Shown here: in pieces, positions 1 through 8,845 of the stretch
How the letters are laid out: every line of letters starts with the position of its first letter
Numbering within the stretch: the first letter of the stretch is position 1
DNA from: Rhodoferax sp.
GTDB taxonomy: Bacteria; Pseudomonadota; Gammaproteobacteria; Burkholderiales; Burkholderiaceae_C
Direction: 5' to 3'
Assembly: GCA_008015235.1 (NCBI GenBank)
Contig: SSFF01000011.1
Location: 62,001 to 126,000, forward strand
Length of the DNA: 64,000 bases
Translations under genes and position numbers: made by a program
Notes under the pieces: model-generated
Told to the model about the DNA's origin: nothing
Seen by the model: the letters and a program-made list of their open reading frames with translations, nothing else
Databases searched by the model: none

Positions 1-672
1 TTTCTTCTTCAGGCCTGGCAAGTTGCGCACCTCGTAGAAGGTCTTCATGGCCGCGGCCAGTAGCTCCTGCTTCAGGTTTGGAAAGTGCACGTTCACGATG
101 CTCTGCATGGTGGTGGCATCGGGGAACTTGATGTAATGGAAGAAGCAGCGGCGCAGGAAGGCGTCGGGCAGTTCCTTTTCGTTGTTGGATGTGATGAACA
201 CCAGCGGACGGTGCTTGGCGCGGATGAGTTCACGCGTTTCATAGCAGTAGAACTCCATGCGGTCGAGTTCGCGCAGCAGGTCGTTGGGGAACTCGATGTC
301 GGCCTTGTCGATTTCGTCGATCAGCAGCGCCACCGGCTTGTCAGCGGTGAAGGCCTGCCACAGTACGCCCTTGACAATGTAGTTGTTGATGTCCTTCACG
401 CGCGCGCCGCTGTCTAGGTCGGACAGTTGCGAGTCGCGCAGCCGGCTCACGGCGTCGTATTCGTACAGGCCCTGCTGGGCCTTGGTGGTGGACTTGATGT
501 GCCACTGCAGCAGCTGCATGTCCAGCGCCTGGGCCACTTCCTCGGCCAGCATGGTCTTGCCGGTGCCAGGTTCGCCCTTCACCAGCAGCGGGCGTTGCAG
601 GGTGATGGCGGCATTGACGGACAGCATCAAATCCTGGGTGGCGACGTAGTTCTGGGTACCGTGAAATTTCAT
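1..672 (-). CDS. MoxR-family AAA+ ATPase (partial, C-terminus outside window)
   Basis: The frame runs leftward from ATG at 672 and is still open at base 1, so only the first 224 residues are visible. Walker A GEPGTGKT is at residues 33-40 and Walker B LLIDEID at 116-122, followed by a sensor-1-like segment (VFITSNNEKELPDA). This is the layout of MoxR ATPases, cytoplasmic chaperone-like ATPases that usually act with VWA-domain partners to mature metalloenzymes or complexes. A VWA partner would be expected further left but cannot be seen. It is divergent from the cytochrome c4 gene at 812. Confidence 0.9.
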   Translation of the reverse strand, partial: MKFHGTQNYVATQDLMLSVNAAITLQRPLLVKGEPGTGKTMLAEEVAQALDMQLLQWHIKSTTKAQQGLYEYDAVSRLRDSQLSDLDSGARVKDINNYIVKGVLWQAFTADKPVALLIDEIDKADIEFPNDLLRELDRMEFYCYETRELIRAKHRPLVFITSNNEKELPDAFLRRCFFHYIKFPDATTMQSIVNVHFPNLKQELLAAAMKTFYEVRNLPGLKKK

Positions 673-732
673 AGTCGAATTGCGTGGTGGGTAGAGGGAA
701 ACCCCTCAAGAGCGAAAAATGGGCATGATCCC

Positions 733-738
733 TATAAT
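733..738 (+). promoter_or_regulatory. Candidate -10 box upstream of cytochrome c4
   Basis: A perfect TATAAT stands 74 bases before the cytochrome c4 start. No good -35 hexamer is seen 16-18 bases upstream, so this is a candidate only. Confidence 0.35.
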
Positions 739-811
739 GGTTTTTCTCATATCCCAGGCTGTTGGTAAGCGGCTTGAACCATCTTAATAACCGGTTGATT
801 GTCCACTCAAA

Positions 812-1474
812 ATGAAAATAATACTGCTTTCCCTGTGCGCGGCGCTTGTCGCATCCGTGACCGCTGCCAGTGCTTTCGCCCAAGAAGCAGTGGGTGACCC
901 CAATGCCGGTGAAAAGAAGAATGCCCTGTGCATCGGCTGCCACGGTATCACGGGCTACCACACCGGCTTCCCCGAAGTGCACAAGGTGCCCAAGATTTCC
1001 GGCCAGAGCCAGAAGTACATCGTCAACGCCCTCAAGGCCTACAAGAGCGGCGAGCGCAAGCACCCCAGCATGCGCGGCGTGGCCGCCAACCTGACCGAGC
1101 AGGACATGGCCGACCTGGCCGCCTACTACGCCAACAACGGTCGCCTGCTGCCTGAGCCCGAGAAGGCAGCCGGTGCCAGCGACAAGGCCCAGGAACTGAT
1201 TACCAAGGGTGGGTGCACCACCTGCCACGGTGACAACTTCAGCAAGCCGATGGACCCGTCCTACCCCAAGATTGCCGGTCAGCATTCTGATTACCTGTAT
1301 TTCGCCCTCAAGGCCTACAAGACCGAAGGCGTGAACCTCATCGGCCGCAACAACGCCATCATGTCGGGTGTGGCCAAACAGTTCACCAATGCCGAACTCA
1401 AGGTTCTGGCCGACTATGTGGGCAAGCTGCCAGGCCAGCTGCAGACCGTGCAGCGCGACCGCATCCGCAAATAA
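812..1474 (+). CDS. Periplasmic dihaem cytochrome c4-type protein
   Basis: This 220-residue protein has a cleavable signal peptide (about residues 1-23, ending ASAFA). Two haem-binding motifs, CIGCH at 40-44 and CTTCH at 135-139, lie in two similar halves, as in cytochrome c4. Such proteins carry electrons in the periplasm, often from bc1 complex to terminal oxidases. It stands alone between the divergent MoxR gene and a strong terminator. A second c4-type gene lies at 59684. The aa3 oxidase at 13-17 kb is a plausible electron acceptor; that link is inferred. Confidence 0.9.
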   Translation: MKIILLSLCAALVASVTAASAFAQEAVGDPNAGEKKNALCIGCHGITGYHTGFPEVHKVPKISGQSQKYIVNALKAYKSGERKHPSMRGVAANLTEQDMADLAAYYANNGRLLPEPEKAAGASDKAQELITKGGCTTCHGDNFSKPMDPSYPKIAGQHSDYLYFALKAYKTEGVNLIGRNNAIMSGVAKQFTNAELKVLADYVGKLPGQLQTVQRDRIRK

Positions 1475-1500
1475 GCGCAGTCTGTTCCGCCATACAAAAC

Positions 1501-1528
1501 AAAAGCCGCTGCATCGCAGCGGCTTTTT
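1501..1528 (+). terminator. Rho-independent terminator after cytochrome c4
   Basis: GCCGCTGC and GCAGCGGC form an 8-bp stem around the loop ATC, followed by TTTTT. The A-run on the other side means it can also end transcription of the convergent gene at 1533. Confidence 0.9.
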
Positions 1529-1532
1529 GCAT

Positions 1533-3515
1533 TCAGGCGGCGGGAGGAGCCTGCGGCGGGAGGAAAAAGCGCAAGGGCTGGTGGCGCAACCGGTAGCGGA
1601 TGGTGCGGTACACCGCGCGGCGGTCGTTCACGGCCACGTTGTGGGCGCGCAGCGCCACACGGAAGGCGAGGACAAAACTGGACACGATGTTGAGCGCACC
1701 GATCAGCGGCAGCGCCGCCACGGCCCACCAGAACTCGGCCTGGTACAGCGCGGCGGTCCCCAGGCTGGCCAGCGCCATGCTCAGTTGGCCCGCCGACAGC
1801 GTCACGTGGCGGACATCGAGTCCGATGGCGAAGAACTGCAGCACCACCGGCACGATGCCCAGCATCAGCCCCAGTGAGATATTGGCGGCAAATCCGGACA
1901 CATGGGTGCGCAGGAAGCGTGCCCAGCGCAGTGCTCGCGCAGCACCCAGTGCCGCCGTGATTCGGGGGCTGTAGGCAATGGCACTGTCGAGCCGGTGCAG
2001 GACAAACCAGTTCTCCACCCAGCCTGCAATCATCGAGCTGGCAAACAGCAGCACGCCGGTGAAGGCAGCAAACACCAAGGTGGGGCCCCGAAGATCGAGC
2101 GAGTGCAGTACGTAGCGTGCCTCCTGCTCGCTGATCAGCGCAGCACCGGTCGCGCCGGCCCAGGCCGCGCACAGTGCCAGCGCACAGGGCACCACTAGCG
2201 CCAGGTTGCCGATGACCGAGGCCACCTGCGAGCGCACCAGGTGTTCCACCTCGTCGGCAAACGCATTCCATCCCTCCGCACCTTGCAGGTCGCGCAGCTT
2301 GGCGGCCATGGCGGGGGCTGTCATGGCCGGCTGTTTGGTGGCCACGGTGAAGTGCAGCAGCTGGATGAGTACAAAGCTCACTGCATACGCCACCCCGGCC
2401 CAGAATCCGTACCAGAAGGCCGAAAGCCCCAAGGCCATGACACCGAACTTCATGGCGGTGGTCAGCGACAGCACTGCCCCGCCGCCGGCCGAATGCCGCA
2501 GCATGGTCTTGTATTCGTCCCAGTTGCGGGTGATGTAGTGTTCACCTGTTTCCGAGCTGCGCTCGGCCACCTTGGCGGCCAGCAGCGAGGAGTTGGCATT
2601 GACCAGCGCCCGCACGCTGCGCTGGGCCTGACCGTACAGGCACAGTTGGCGCACCAGTGCCGCGCAGCGGCGCCGGTCGGGGTCGTCCAGCAGGCAATCC
2701 AGCAGCAGGCGGATGCGCAGCACGCGCTCCCGCAATTGGCGCAGACGGAACACCAGGTCCACCGATACGCCGTTTTCCTCCAGGTGTGCATGCACTTCCT
2801 GCGCGGCAGCCCGGCAGGCGTCCAGGCAGGCCTTGTAGCGCTGCAGGGCGGCGCTGCAGTCCTGCGCTTGCTGCCACCGGGACACCACGCCTTCCCAGTC
2901 TGGGGCCAAGTGCAGGAACGGGTTGGCCTGCAGGGTCTGCGGGGACAGGCGTGCCCGCACCTCGGGCGAAAAACCGATGGCGCGGATCTGGCTGGTGCAG
3001 AAGGTGATAGCCTGGGCCACGGCATGTTCCCAATGCGTCGCGCTGTGGGGCGTGGTGTCGGCATCTGGCAGCTGCAGCAGTGTGGCCAGGCGTTGCACGG
3101 TGTGCTGCGGCAGGGCATCGATCCACTGCGGGTCCTTGGCATGGAAGAACAGCTGGCTGAACAGCTCCCCGCCATCCGAGGTGTCGGGCGAAGCCGGCAG
3201 CCACTTGCGCTGCAGCCGGTCCACCAGCTCACTCACGAAGGCCGCGCGCGAGGGCAGCCCGTAGTCCGACAGCACGATGCTGGCGTCGACATCGGCCATG
3301 GTGCGCGCCCACAGGCGCTGGATCTGGGCTGTGCGGTCGGCACGGGACTGCAGGGCGTCCAGCAGCAGCTCGACCCGGGCGGCGGACTGGGCCGGGTCAT
3401 CCCCGTCACCGCGCACCCACTGCAGCAGCTGCATCAGCCACAGGTTGCGCGGGATGCGGTCCGCTTCCGGGTCGATCTGGTCCAGCAGCTGGGAAAGGTC
3501 GGTCTGCCGTGCCAT
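1533..3515 (-). CDS. Gcr/'site-specific recombinase' family membrane protein
   Basis: A 660-residue protein of the betaproteobacterial family that databases label 'site-specific recombinase' (Gcr, SpecificRecomb). The N-terminal half is soluble and helical. The C-terminal half (from about residue 345) has several clear membrane-spanning segments. I see no serine- or tyrosine-recombinase catalytic signature, so the recombinase name may be historical rather than biochemical. The ATG at 3515 follows the DUF1841 stop by two bases, so the two genes are almost certainly co-transcribed. It ends just before the terminator at 1501-1528. Confidence 0.8.
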   Translation of the reverse strand: MARQTDLSQLLDQIDPEADRIPRNLWLMQLLQWVRGDGDDPAQSAARVELLLDALQSRADRTAQIQRLWARTMADVDASIVLSDYGLPSRAAFVSELVDRLQRKWLPASPDTSDGGELFSQLFFHAKDPQWIDALPQHTVQRLATLLQLPDADTTPHSATHWEHAVAQAITFCTSQIRAIGFSPEVRARLSPQTLQANPFLHLAPDWEGVVSRWQQAQDCSAALQRYKACLDACRAAAQEVHAHLEENGVSVDLVFRLRQLRERVLRIRLLLDCLLDDPDRRRCAALVRQLCLYGQAQRSVRALVNANSSLLAAKVAERSSETGEHYITRNWDEYKTMLRHSAGGGAVLSLTTAMKFGVMALGLSAFWYGFWAGVAYAVSFVLIQLLHFTVATKQPAMTAPAMAAKLRDLQGAEGWNAFADEVEHLVRSQVASVIGNLALVVPCALALCAAWAGATGAALISEQEARYVLHSLDLRGPTLVFAAFTGVLLFASSMIAGWVENWFVLHRLDSAIAYSPRITAALGAARALRWARFLRTHVSGFAANISLGLMLGIVPVVLQFFAIGLDVRHVTLSAGQLSMALASLGTAALYQAEFWWAVAALPLIGALNIVSSFVLAFRVALRAHNVAVNDRRAVYRTIRYRLRHQPLRFFLPPQAPPAA

Positions 3516-3517
3516 GG

Positions 3518-3952
3518 TCAGTCGCGGGTGGCGCGGCGCTGGATGTCGGCCACGTAGGCGCCGCCGTCGGGCGCACGGCCCGTGGTCTGGCTGTCTTGCA
3601 GCATGCGCCCCAGGCTTTCCATGACCTCGTGGTGCGCCTGGTGCAGCGAATTGCGCCGGTGGGTCAGCAGCTCCACCGCCTGGCGAATCCCGCGCGGCTG
3701 GTCGATGGAGCACTGCTCGCTGATGGACAGGTGCATCGACAGGTGCAGAAAGGGGTTCTCGCGCCCCAGCTGGGGCTTGCCCATGGCGGCCAGGGCAGCA
3801 TCCACGTCGGCAAAATCGGCGGCGTATTCGGGGTGCTCGTCCATCCACTGAGCTGCTATGGTTTCGATAGCTTCCAGCGCAGTTCCTGCGCGGGCTTTGG
3901 CATAAACAGAGCAGAAAAATCGGCGAACGTCGGCTTGCGAGGGGGTAAACAT
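3518..3952 (-). CDS. DUF1841 family protein
   Basis: A 144-residue soluble protein with the DUF1841 hallmarks: MFTPSQADVRRFF at the start and a central segment with NPFLHLSMHLSI and QPRGIR. Function is unknown. It is the promoter-proximal gene of a two-gene unit with the Gcr protein (2-base gap). Residues 14-34 (KARAGTALEAIETIAAQ region) are encoded by a copy of the dispersed 59-base repeat on the opposite strand, so part of the N-terminal linker is repeat-derived. It is divergent from the thiolase at 4052. Confidence 0.85.
   Translation of the reverse strand: MFTPSQADVRRFFCSVYAKARAGTALEAIETIAAQWMDEHPEYAADFADVDAALAAMGKPQLGRENPFLHLSMHLSISEQCSIDQPRGIRQAVELLTHRRNSLHQAHHEVMESLGRMLQDSQTTGRAPDGGAYVADIQRRATRD
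3853..3911 (+). repeat. Dispersed 59-bp repeat, copy 1 (inside DUF1841 gene)
   Basis: Follows the family pattern: GCTAT, 7 bases, ATAGCT, 5 bases, CGCAGT, then GCGCGGGC. The match holds to about 3895 and then fades. Confidence 0.75.
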
Positions 3953-4051
3953 GGGCAAAAGCGTACCACGCCCGCGAATGTCCCCAAGGGGGCGCCCTTC
4001 GCAGCCAAATGCCGCTACAGTGGGCGCTTCGTCCTGTTGCCCACCACTGCC

Positions 4052-5263
4052 ATGACCATTCCTGCTGCTTTTGTCTGTGATGCCATCCGCACCCCGTTCG
4101 GCCGCTACGGCGGCGCCTTGAGCAGCGTGCGCGCCGACGACCTGGCGGCCCTGCCGCTGCGCGCACTGATGGCGCGCAACCCCCAGGTGGAGTGGGAAAC
4201 CTTGGACGAGGTGCTGCTGGGCTGTGCCAACCAGGCCGGCGAGGACAATCGCAACGTGGCGCGCATGGCAGCCCTGCTGGCCGGGCTGCCGCTGCAGGTG
4301 GGCGGGGCCACCATCAACCGCCTGTGCGGCTCGGGCTTGGATGCCATTGGCACGGCAGCCCGCGCCATCAAAGCGCGGGAAGCTCAGTTTTTGATAGCGG
4401 GCGGGGTCGAGAGCATGAGCCGGGCACCGTTTGTCATGCCCAAAGCCGATGCTGCCTTTGCCCGCAACAATGCGGTCTATGACACCACCATCGGCTGGCG
4501 CTTCATCAACCCGCGCATGCAGGCCGAATACGGCACCGACGCCATGCCCGAGACCGCCGAAAACCTGGCCGACCAGTTCGGTATCAGCCGTGAAGACCAG
4601 GACCGCTTTGCGCTGGCCAGCCAGACCAAGGCCTTGGCCGCCCAGTCGGCAGGGCATTTCGACGCCGAGATCTGCCCGGTGGATCTGCCGCCCAAGCGCG
4701 GCGCCGAGCCCGTGCGGGTCGCGCGTGACGAGCATCCGCGCGCCACCTCGCTGGACGCCCTGGCGAAATTGCAGCCCATCGTGCGTCCCGGCGGCACCGT
4801 GACCGCCGGCAACGCCAGCGGTGTCAACGACGGCGCTGGTGCGGTGCTGCTGGCCAGCGAAGCGGCGGCCCGGCGCCAGGGCCTCACGCCGCGTGCGCGC
4901 GTGGTCGGCATGGCCACGGCCGGCGTGGCGCCACGCACCATGGGCATCGGCCCGGTGCCGGCGGTCCAGAAGGTACTGGCCCAAACGGGCCTGTCTCTGG
5001 CGCAGATGGATGTCATTGAGCTTAATGAAGCCTTTGCCGCGCAGGCGCTGGCCGTGCTGCGCCAACTGAAGCTGGCCGACGACGACAGCCGCGTGAACCC
5101 CCAGGGTGGCGCCATCGCCATGGGCCACCCGCTGGGAGCCTCTGGCGCACGCTTGGTGACTACGGCGGTCAACCAGCTGCACCGAACCGGTCAGCGCTAT
5201 GCCCTGTGCACCATGTGCATCGGCGTGGGGCAGGGCATCGCGGTGGTGCTGGAGCGCGTGTAG
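4052..5263 (+). CDS. pcaF: Acetyl-CoA acyltransferase, probable 3-oxoadipyl-CoA thiolase
   Basis: A 403-residue thiolase. The acylated cysteine is in NRLCGSGLDA near residue 92, and the C-terminal GHPLGASGAR (His) and the second Cys in CTMCIGVGQG complete the catalytic triad. VESMSRAPFVM, GGTVTAGNASG and IELNEAFAAQ are family motifs. Wording and length match PcaF/PaaJ-type 3-oxoadipyl-CoA thiolases, the last step of the beta-ketoadipate or phenylacetate routes. No other aromatic-degradation gene is adjacent, so a general acetyl-CoA acetyltransferase role is possible. The ATG at 4052 fits the family N-terminus. The GNAT gene follows without a gap. Confidence 0.85.
   Translation: MTIPAAFVCDAIRTPFGRYGGALSSVRADDLAALPLRALMARNPQVEWETLDEVLLGCANQAGEDNRNVARMAALLAGLPLQVGGATINRLCGSGLDAIGTAARAIKAREAQFLIAGGVESMSRAPFVMPKADAAFARNNAVYDTTIGWRFINPRMQAEYGTDAMPETAENLADQFGISREDQDRFALASQTKALAAQSAGHFDAEICPVDLPPKRGAEPVRVARDEHPRATSLDALAKLQPIVRPGGTVTAGNASGVNDGAGAVLLASEAAARRQGLTPRARVVGMATAGVAPRTMGIGPVPAVQKVLAQTGLSLAQMDVIELNEAFAAQALAVLRQLKLADDDSRVNPQGGAIAMGHPLGASGARLVTTAVNQLHRTGQRYALCTMCIGVGQGIAVVLERV
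4342..4400 (-). repeat. Dispersed 59-bp repeat, copy 2 (probable, inside thiolase gene)
   Basis: On the minus strand: GCTAT, 7 bases, TGAGCT, 5 bases, CGC, then GGCGCGGGC and GCCAATGGC, all at family spacing. The encoded segment (residues 97-117) is a normal part of thiolases, so this copy is the least certain. Confidence 0.45.
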
Positions 5264-5794
5264 ATGGCCGCCGTCATCCGCGCCTTGGCGAGCGTCGACG
5301 CCACCGCTTACCGCGCCCTGCGCCTGGAGATGCTGGCACTGCACCCGGATGCATTTACCTCCGATGCAGACGAGGAAGCCCAGCGCCCGCTGGCCTGGAC
5401 CGAACAGCGCCTGGCCACCGCGCCCGACAAGCCGCACGACCTCTGGCTGGGGGCTTTTGACGGCGAGGCCCTGGTGGGCTGCGTGGGCCTGTCCGGCCGT
5501 TACCGTGCCAAGGAACGCCACAACGCCACGGTGGTGGGCATGATGGTGCATCCCCGCGCCCGTGGCCAAGGGCTGGGAGAGCGCTTGCTGGAGGCCCTGC
5601 TGGCGCGTGCCCGTGCCCTCCCCACGCTGACGCAGATCGACCTGACCGTGACCCAGGGCAACGACAACGCCCAGCAGCTGTACGAACGCGCCGGTTTTAC
5701 CGTGTTTGGCGTGCACCCGGCGGCCATCCAGGTGGGCGGGCGCTACTACGCCAAGGTGCTCATGGTGCTGCCTTTGCGGGAGGTGGGTGCATGA
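5264..5794 (+). CDS. GNAT family N-acetyltransferase
   Basis: A 176-residue GNAT enzyme. The acetyl-CoA-binding motif A is VHPRARGQGLGERLLEAL (about residues 92-109), followed by the motif B segment NDNAQQLYERAGF. The acceptor substrate cannot be predicted. The start codon follows the thiolase stop TAG directly, implying one transcript and possible translational coupling. Confidence 0.85.
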   Translation: MAAVIRALASVDATAYRALRLEMLALHPDAFTSDADEEAQRPLAWTEQRLATAPDKPHDLWLGAFDGEALVGCVGLSGRYRAKERHNATVVGMMVHPRARGQGLGERLLEALLARARALPTLTQIDLTVTQGNDNAQQLYERAGFTVFGVHPAAIQVGGRYYAKVLMVLPLREVGA

Positions 5795-5855
5795 GCGCAT
5801 GCCGGGCCATTCCGAAGCAAACACACACCGCAGTGCGCAGCACGGAGGTATCCCC

Positions 5856-6284
5856 ATGACCGCGCCAGAAGCGCCCCAGCGGCACCGCCGTGCGCTGGTG
5901 TGGGGCCTGGCCAGTCTGGCGCTGGTGGCGGCGCTGGGTACCGCCCTGACCTGGGGTGCCGGCGCGCTGGAGCGCTGGGGCGCGTTGCCTGCGCCGCAAC
6001 AACCCGCGTGGTACGACTGTGGCGGTGTGGGGCAGCCCTTTGCCTTGCATTACCTGCAAGGCAGTGACCGGCTGGACCTGCAGTGGTCCGATGGTGGCCG
6101 GATGCAGGCCGAATCCTGGCCCGACCACCTGGCCTGGCGCGATGCCGCTGCATTGGCACCCGAGCGCCAGTCGGCGTTGCCGCAGGCCTTCCGCTACCAA
6201 AGTACGCAGCGGCTGGAGCTATTGACCGCGGCGGGTCAGACCATCACCTGCGCCCTGCGCACTACCGTTTCAGGACGGGGCTGA
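5856..6284 (+). CDS. Hypothetical membrane-anchored protein, possibly MliC-like
   Basis: A 142-residue protein with one N-terminal membrane segment (about residues 13-34) and a small extracytoplasmic domain carrying two cysteines (YDCGG and TCAL). The pattern resembles MliC/PliC lysozyme-inhibitor domains (Cys, short strands, Tyr, closing Cys), but the match is by eye and weak. GGAGGT at 5845-5850 supports the ATG at 5856. The 3' end overlaps the convergent antiporter gene by 15 bases. Confidence 0.6.
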   Translation: MTAPEAPQRHRRALVWGLASLALVAALGTALTWGAGALERWGALPAPQQPAWYDCGGVGQPFALHYLQGSDRLDLQWSDGGRMQAESWPDHLAWRDAAALAPERQSALPQAFRYQSTQRLELLTAAGQTITCALRTTVSGRG

Positions 6285-8108
6285 CCCCTCCCAGCCGCGC
6301 ACACGTGCTTTTTCGCGCTCCGTGCGCTCCTGGGCCATCTGCTCTTCGAGCTGCTGGCGCCCTTCGCGCTGTACTGCAATGAGCTTGGCCTGGTCGCGGA
6401 AGTGCGGGTGCATCTTCTCGAACAGTGCCAGGTTGTGCTGGCGAAAGCGCATGGCGGTCTGGCGTGCGGTGTGCGGGCTCTGGCCCAGCAGCTCCAGCAC
6501 GCTGCGCGCACTGCGCAGGCTGCTCTCGAACAGCTCGCGCTCCACGCGCTGCACGCCTTTCTCGCGCAGGCGGTTCCAGTGGCCCACATCGCGGGCCCGC
6601 GCCACGATCTGCAGTTGCGGGAAGTGGGCATGCACCAGCTCCACCACTTCCATGGACTGCTCCACGTCATCCACTGCCAGCACCAGCACCTGGGCGGTGG
6701 CGGCACCGGCAGTGCGCAGCAGGTCCAGCCGCGTGGCATCGCCAAAGAACACGCGGTAGCCGAACTTGCGTGCGGTCTCGATCATTTCGGCATCGTGGTC
6801 CAGCACTGTGGGGTGCATGCCCTGCGCCAACAGCACGCGGGCAATGATCTGCCCGTAGCGCCCGAAGCCGGCGATGATGATGGGCGCCTCCTGTTGCTCG
6901 CTGATCTCGTCCAACTGCGGCACATTGCAGTTGGCAAAGCGCGGCAGCACAAGGCGGTCGTTGGCCACCAGCAACAGCGGGCTCACCAGCATGGACACCG
7001 CCACCGCGCCGATCAGCAGCGAGGCCGTGGCCGGCGGGAACACGTGGGCGCCACTGGCGGCCTGGAACACCACAAAGGCAAATTCGCCGCCCTGCGCCAG
7101 CAGCAGCGTGAACACCGGCCGCTCCTGAAATGGCAGCGCCATGCGCCGCGCCAGCCACCAGATGACCGCGCCCTTGAGCGCCAGGAAGCCCAGTACCACC
7201 ACCGCCACCACGCCGGGTGAGGCCAGCAGCACACCGAAGTCGATGCTCATGCCCACGGCAATGAAGAACAGGCCCAGCAGCAGGCCCTTGAAGGGCTCGA
7301 TGTCGGTCTCCAGCTCGCGCCGGTATTCGCTTTCGGCCAGCAGCACCCCGGCCAGAAAGGCGCCCAGCGCCATCGACAGGTCCACCCACAGCATGAGTGT
7401 GGCAATCGCCACCACCAGCAGCAGCGACGCGGCGGTAAAGATCTCGGGCGTGCGTGAGCGTGCAATCCAGCGGAACACCGGCCGCAGCGCCAGGCGCCCG
7501 CCGACGATGATGGCGGCGATGGTTGCTATTATCTTGATAGCTGCCAGCGCAGTGTTTCCTTGGGCGGATGCCTGATTTGGCTCCAAACTCTGGCCCAGCA
7601 GGGGCAGCAGCGCCAGGATGGGGATGGCCGCCACGTCCTGGAACAGCAGGATGGAAAACGCCGACTGCCCACTGCGGGTGGGCAGCAGGTTGCGCTCACC
7701 CATCACCTGCAGGGCAATGGCCGTGCTGGACAACGCCAGCCCCATGCCCGCCACCAGGGCCAGGCGCCAGTCGGCCCCCAGCGCCAGTGCGCCAGCGAAG
7801 ATGGCCAGCGTGCAGGCCAGCACCTGCGCCGTGCCCCAGCCGAAGATGGGGCGGCGCAGACTCCACAACCGTTTGGGCTCCAGCTCCAGCCCCACCAGAA
7901 AGAGCATCAGCACCACGCCGAACTCGGCAAAGTGCAGGATGTCCTGCACATTGGTCACCAACCCCAGCCCCCAGGGCCCGATGGCAATGCCCGCCGCCAG
8001 GTAGCCGATGATGGCGCCCAACCCGAGCGCCTTGGAAAGCGGCACGGCAATCACCGCAGCGCTCAGGTAGATGAGGCTGTTGATCAGCCAGCCCGGTGCG
8101 TGTTCCAT
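6270..8108 (-). CDS. Monovalent cation:proton antiporter-2 (CPA2), KefB/KefC type
   Basis: A 612-residue inner-membrane transporter. About 12 membrane segments (residues 1-375) precede a cytosolic RCK/TrkA-N domain with the nucleotide-binding motif GFGRYGQIIARVL. This is the architecture of glutathione-gated K+/H+ efflux systems. The ATG at 8108 overlaps the stop of the KefG-like gene (TGATG), so the two are translationally coupled. Residues 176-196 (EPNQASAQGNTALAAIKIIA) are encoded by a dispersed repeat lying on the opposite strand. Gating by glutathione adducts is inferred from the family. Confidence 0.9.
   Translation of the reverse strand: MEHAPGWLINSLIYLSAAVIAVPLSKALGLGAIIGYLAAGIAIGPWGLGLVTNVQDILHFAEFGVVLMLFLVGLELEPKRLWSLRRPIFGWGTAQVLACTLAIFAGALALGADWRLALVAGMGLALSSTAIALQVMGERNLLPTRSGQSAFSILLFQDVAAIPILALLPLLGQSLEPNQASAQGNTALAAIKIIATIAAIIVGGRLALRPVFRWIARSRTPEIFTAASLLLVVAIATLMLWVDLSMALGAFLAGVLLAESEYRRELETDIEPFKGLLLGLFFIAVGMSIDFGVLLASPGVVAVVVLGFLALKGAVIWWLARRMALPFQERPVFTLLLAQGGEFAFVVFQAASGAHVFPPATASLLIGAVAVSMLVSPLLLVANDRLVLPRFANCNVPQLDEISEQQEAPIIIAGFGRYGQIIARVLLAQGMHPTVLDHDAEMIETARKFGYRVFFGDATRLDLLRTAGAATAQVLVLAVDDVEQSMEVVELVHAHFPQLQIVARARDVGHWNRLREKGVQRVERELFESSLRSARSVLELLGQSPHTARQTAMRFRQHNLALFEKMHPHFRDQAKLIAVQREGRQQLEEQMAQERTEREKARVRGWEGSAPS
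7523..7581 (+). repeat. Dispersed 59-bp repeat, copy 3 (inside antiporter gene)
   Basis: One of the best copies: TTGCTAT, 7 bases, ATAGCT, 5 bases, CGCAGT, then TTGGGC, 4 bases and GCCTGATTTGGC. Same length as copies 8, 9 and 11. Confidence 0.85.
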
Positions 8109-8785
8109 CAGGGGGTCTCCTGCGCTTCGGAGGGGCGGTCGCTGCCGGGAACTTCGCAGGCCGGGCACTGCTCCAGTTCCTCCAGCTCCGGCCAGTTGGG
8201 GTAGGTTTGCAGCCGCTCGGCAAAAGTGGCTACGTGCTCGGCCACGGCGCTGTCACTGGCGGCATGGGCGCCGTGCAGCACCATGGGCGGCAGGAAACGC
8301 ATGCCGCACAGCGCGGCGGTCTGCTCGTAGGGGGGCAGGAAGGCGTCGAAGAAATAGCGGTTGTAGCCCTGCGGGTGGTACGAGTGCTCGGAGCCGCCGG
8401 TGCTGGCCACCAGCCACAGGTCCTTGCCGCGCAGCACATGCTTGGCGCCGTAGGCCCAGTGCAGCACCAGCACCTCGTCCAGCCAGAGCTTGAGCAGCGC
8501 CGGCATGCTGTACCACTGCACCGGGTGCAGCAGCACTACCAGCTGCGTGGCAACGAGGGCCTGCTGTTCGCGGGCCACGTCGATGGCGTAGTCCGGGTAG
8601 CGCCCAAACAGGTCGCACACCTGCACCTGGGGCTGGCTTTGGGCCGCCTGCAGCAGCTGGCGGTTCACGCGCGAGCGTTCCCAGTGCGGGTGGGCGGCTA
8701 CCAGGTAGATGGTGGGGCTGGCCGGGGCGGATGGTGTGGCGTGGGCGCCGCTATTGGCGGCCGTGGGCTTGTCGGGCTCGGTCAT
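8108..8785 (-). CDS. KefF/KefG-type NAD(P)H quinone oxidoreductase, antiporter accessory
   Basis: A 225-residue flavodoxin-fold protein. The NQO/KefG motifs AAHPHWERSRVNR, HPVQWYSMPALLKLWLDEV and STGGSEHSYHPQGYN are present. The N-terminal 25 residues are low complexity and absent from most homologues. KefF and KefG bind their antiporters and are needed for full activity. The one-base overlap with the antiporter start makes this pairing very likely here. The ATG at 8785 is the first in frame after divergence from parA. Confidence 0.88.
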   Translation of the reverse strand: MTEPDKPTAANSGAHATPSAPASPTIYLVAAHPHWERSRVNRQLLQAAQSQPQVQVCDLFGRYPDYAIDVAREQQALVATQLVVLLHPVQWYSMPALLKLWLDEVLVLHWAYGAKHVLRGKDLWLVASTGGSEHSYHPQGYNRYFFDAFLPPYEQTAALCGMRFLPPMVLHGAHAASDSAVAEHVATFAERLQTYPNWPELEELEQCPACEVPGSDRPSEAQETP

Positions 8786-8845
8786 GGGGGCAACAATAGC
8801 GCATTGCTCCCAGCAGCGCTTGCCGCGCCACCAAAGGAACACGCC

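Noticed and set aside
3953..5857. Long minus-strand frame opposite the thiolase and GNAT genes, continuous with DUF1841
   Set aside because: Antisense artefact of GC-rich codons; DUF1841 has its own ATG at 3952 with a matching family N-terminus.
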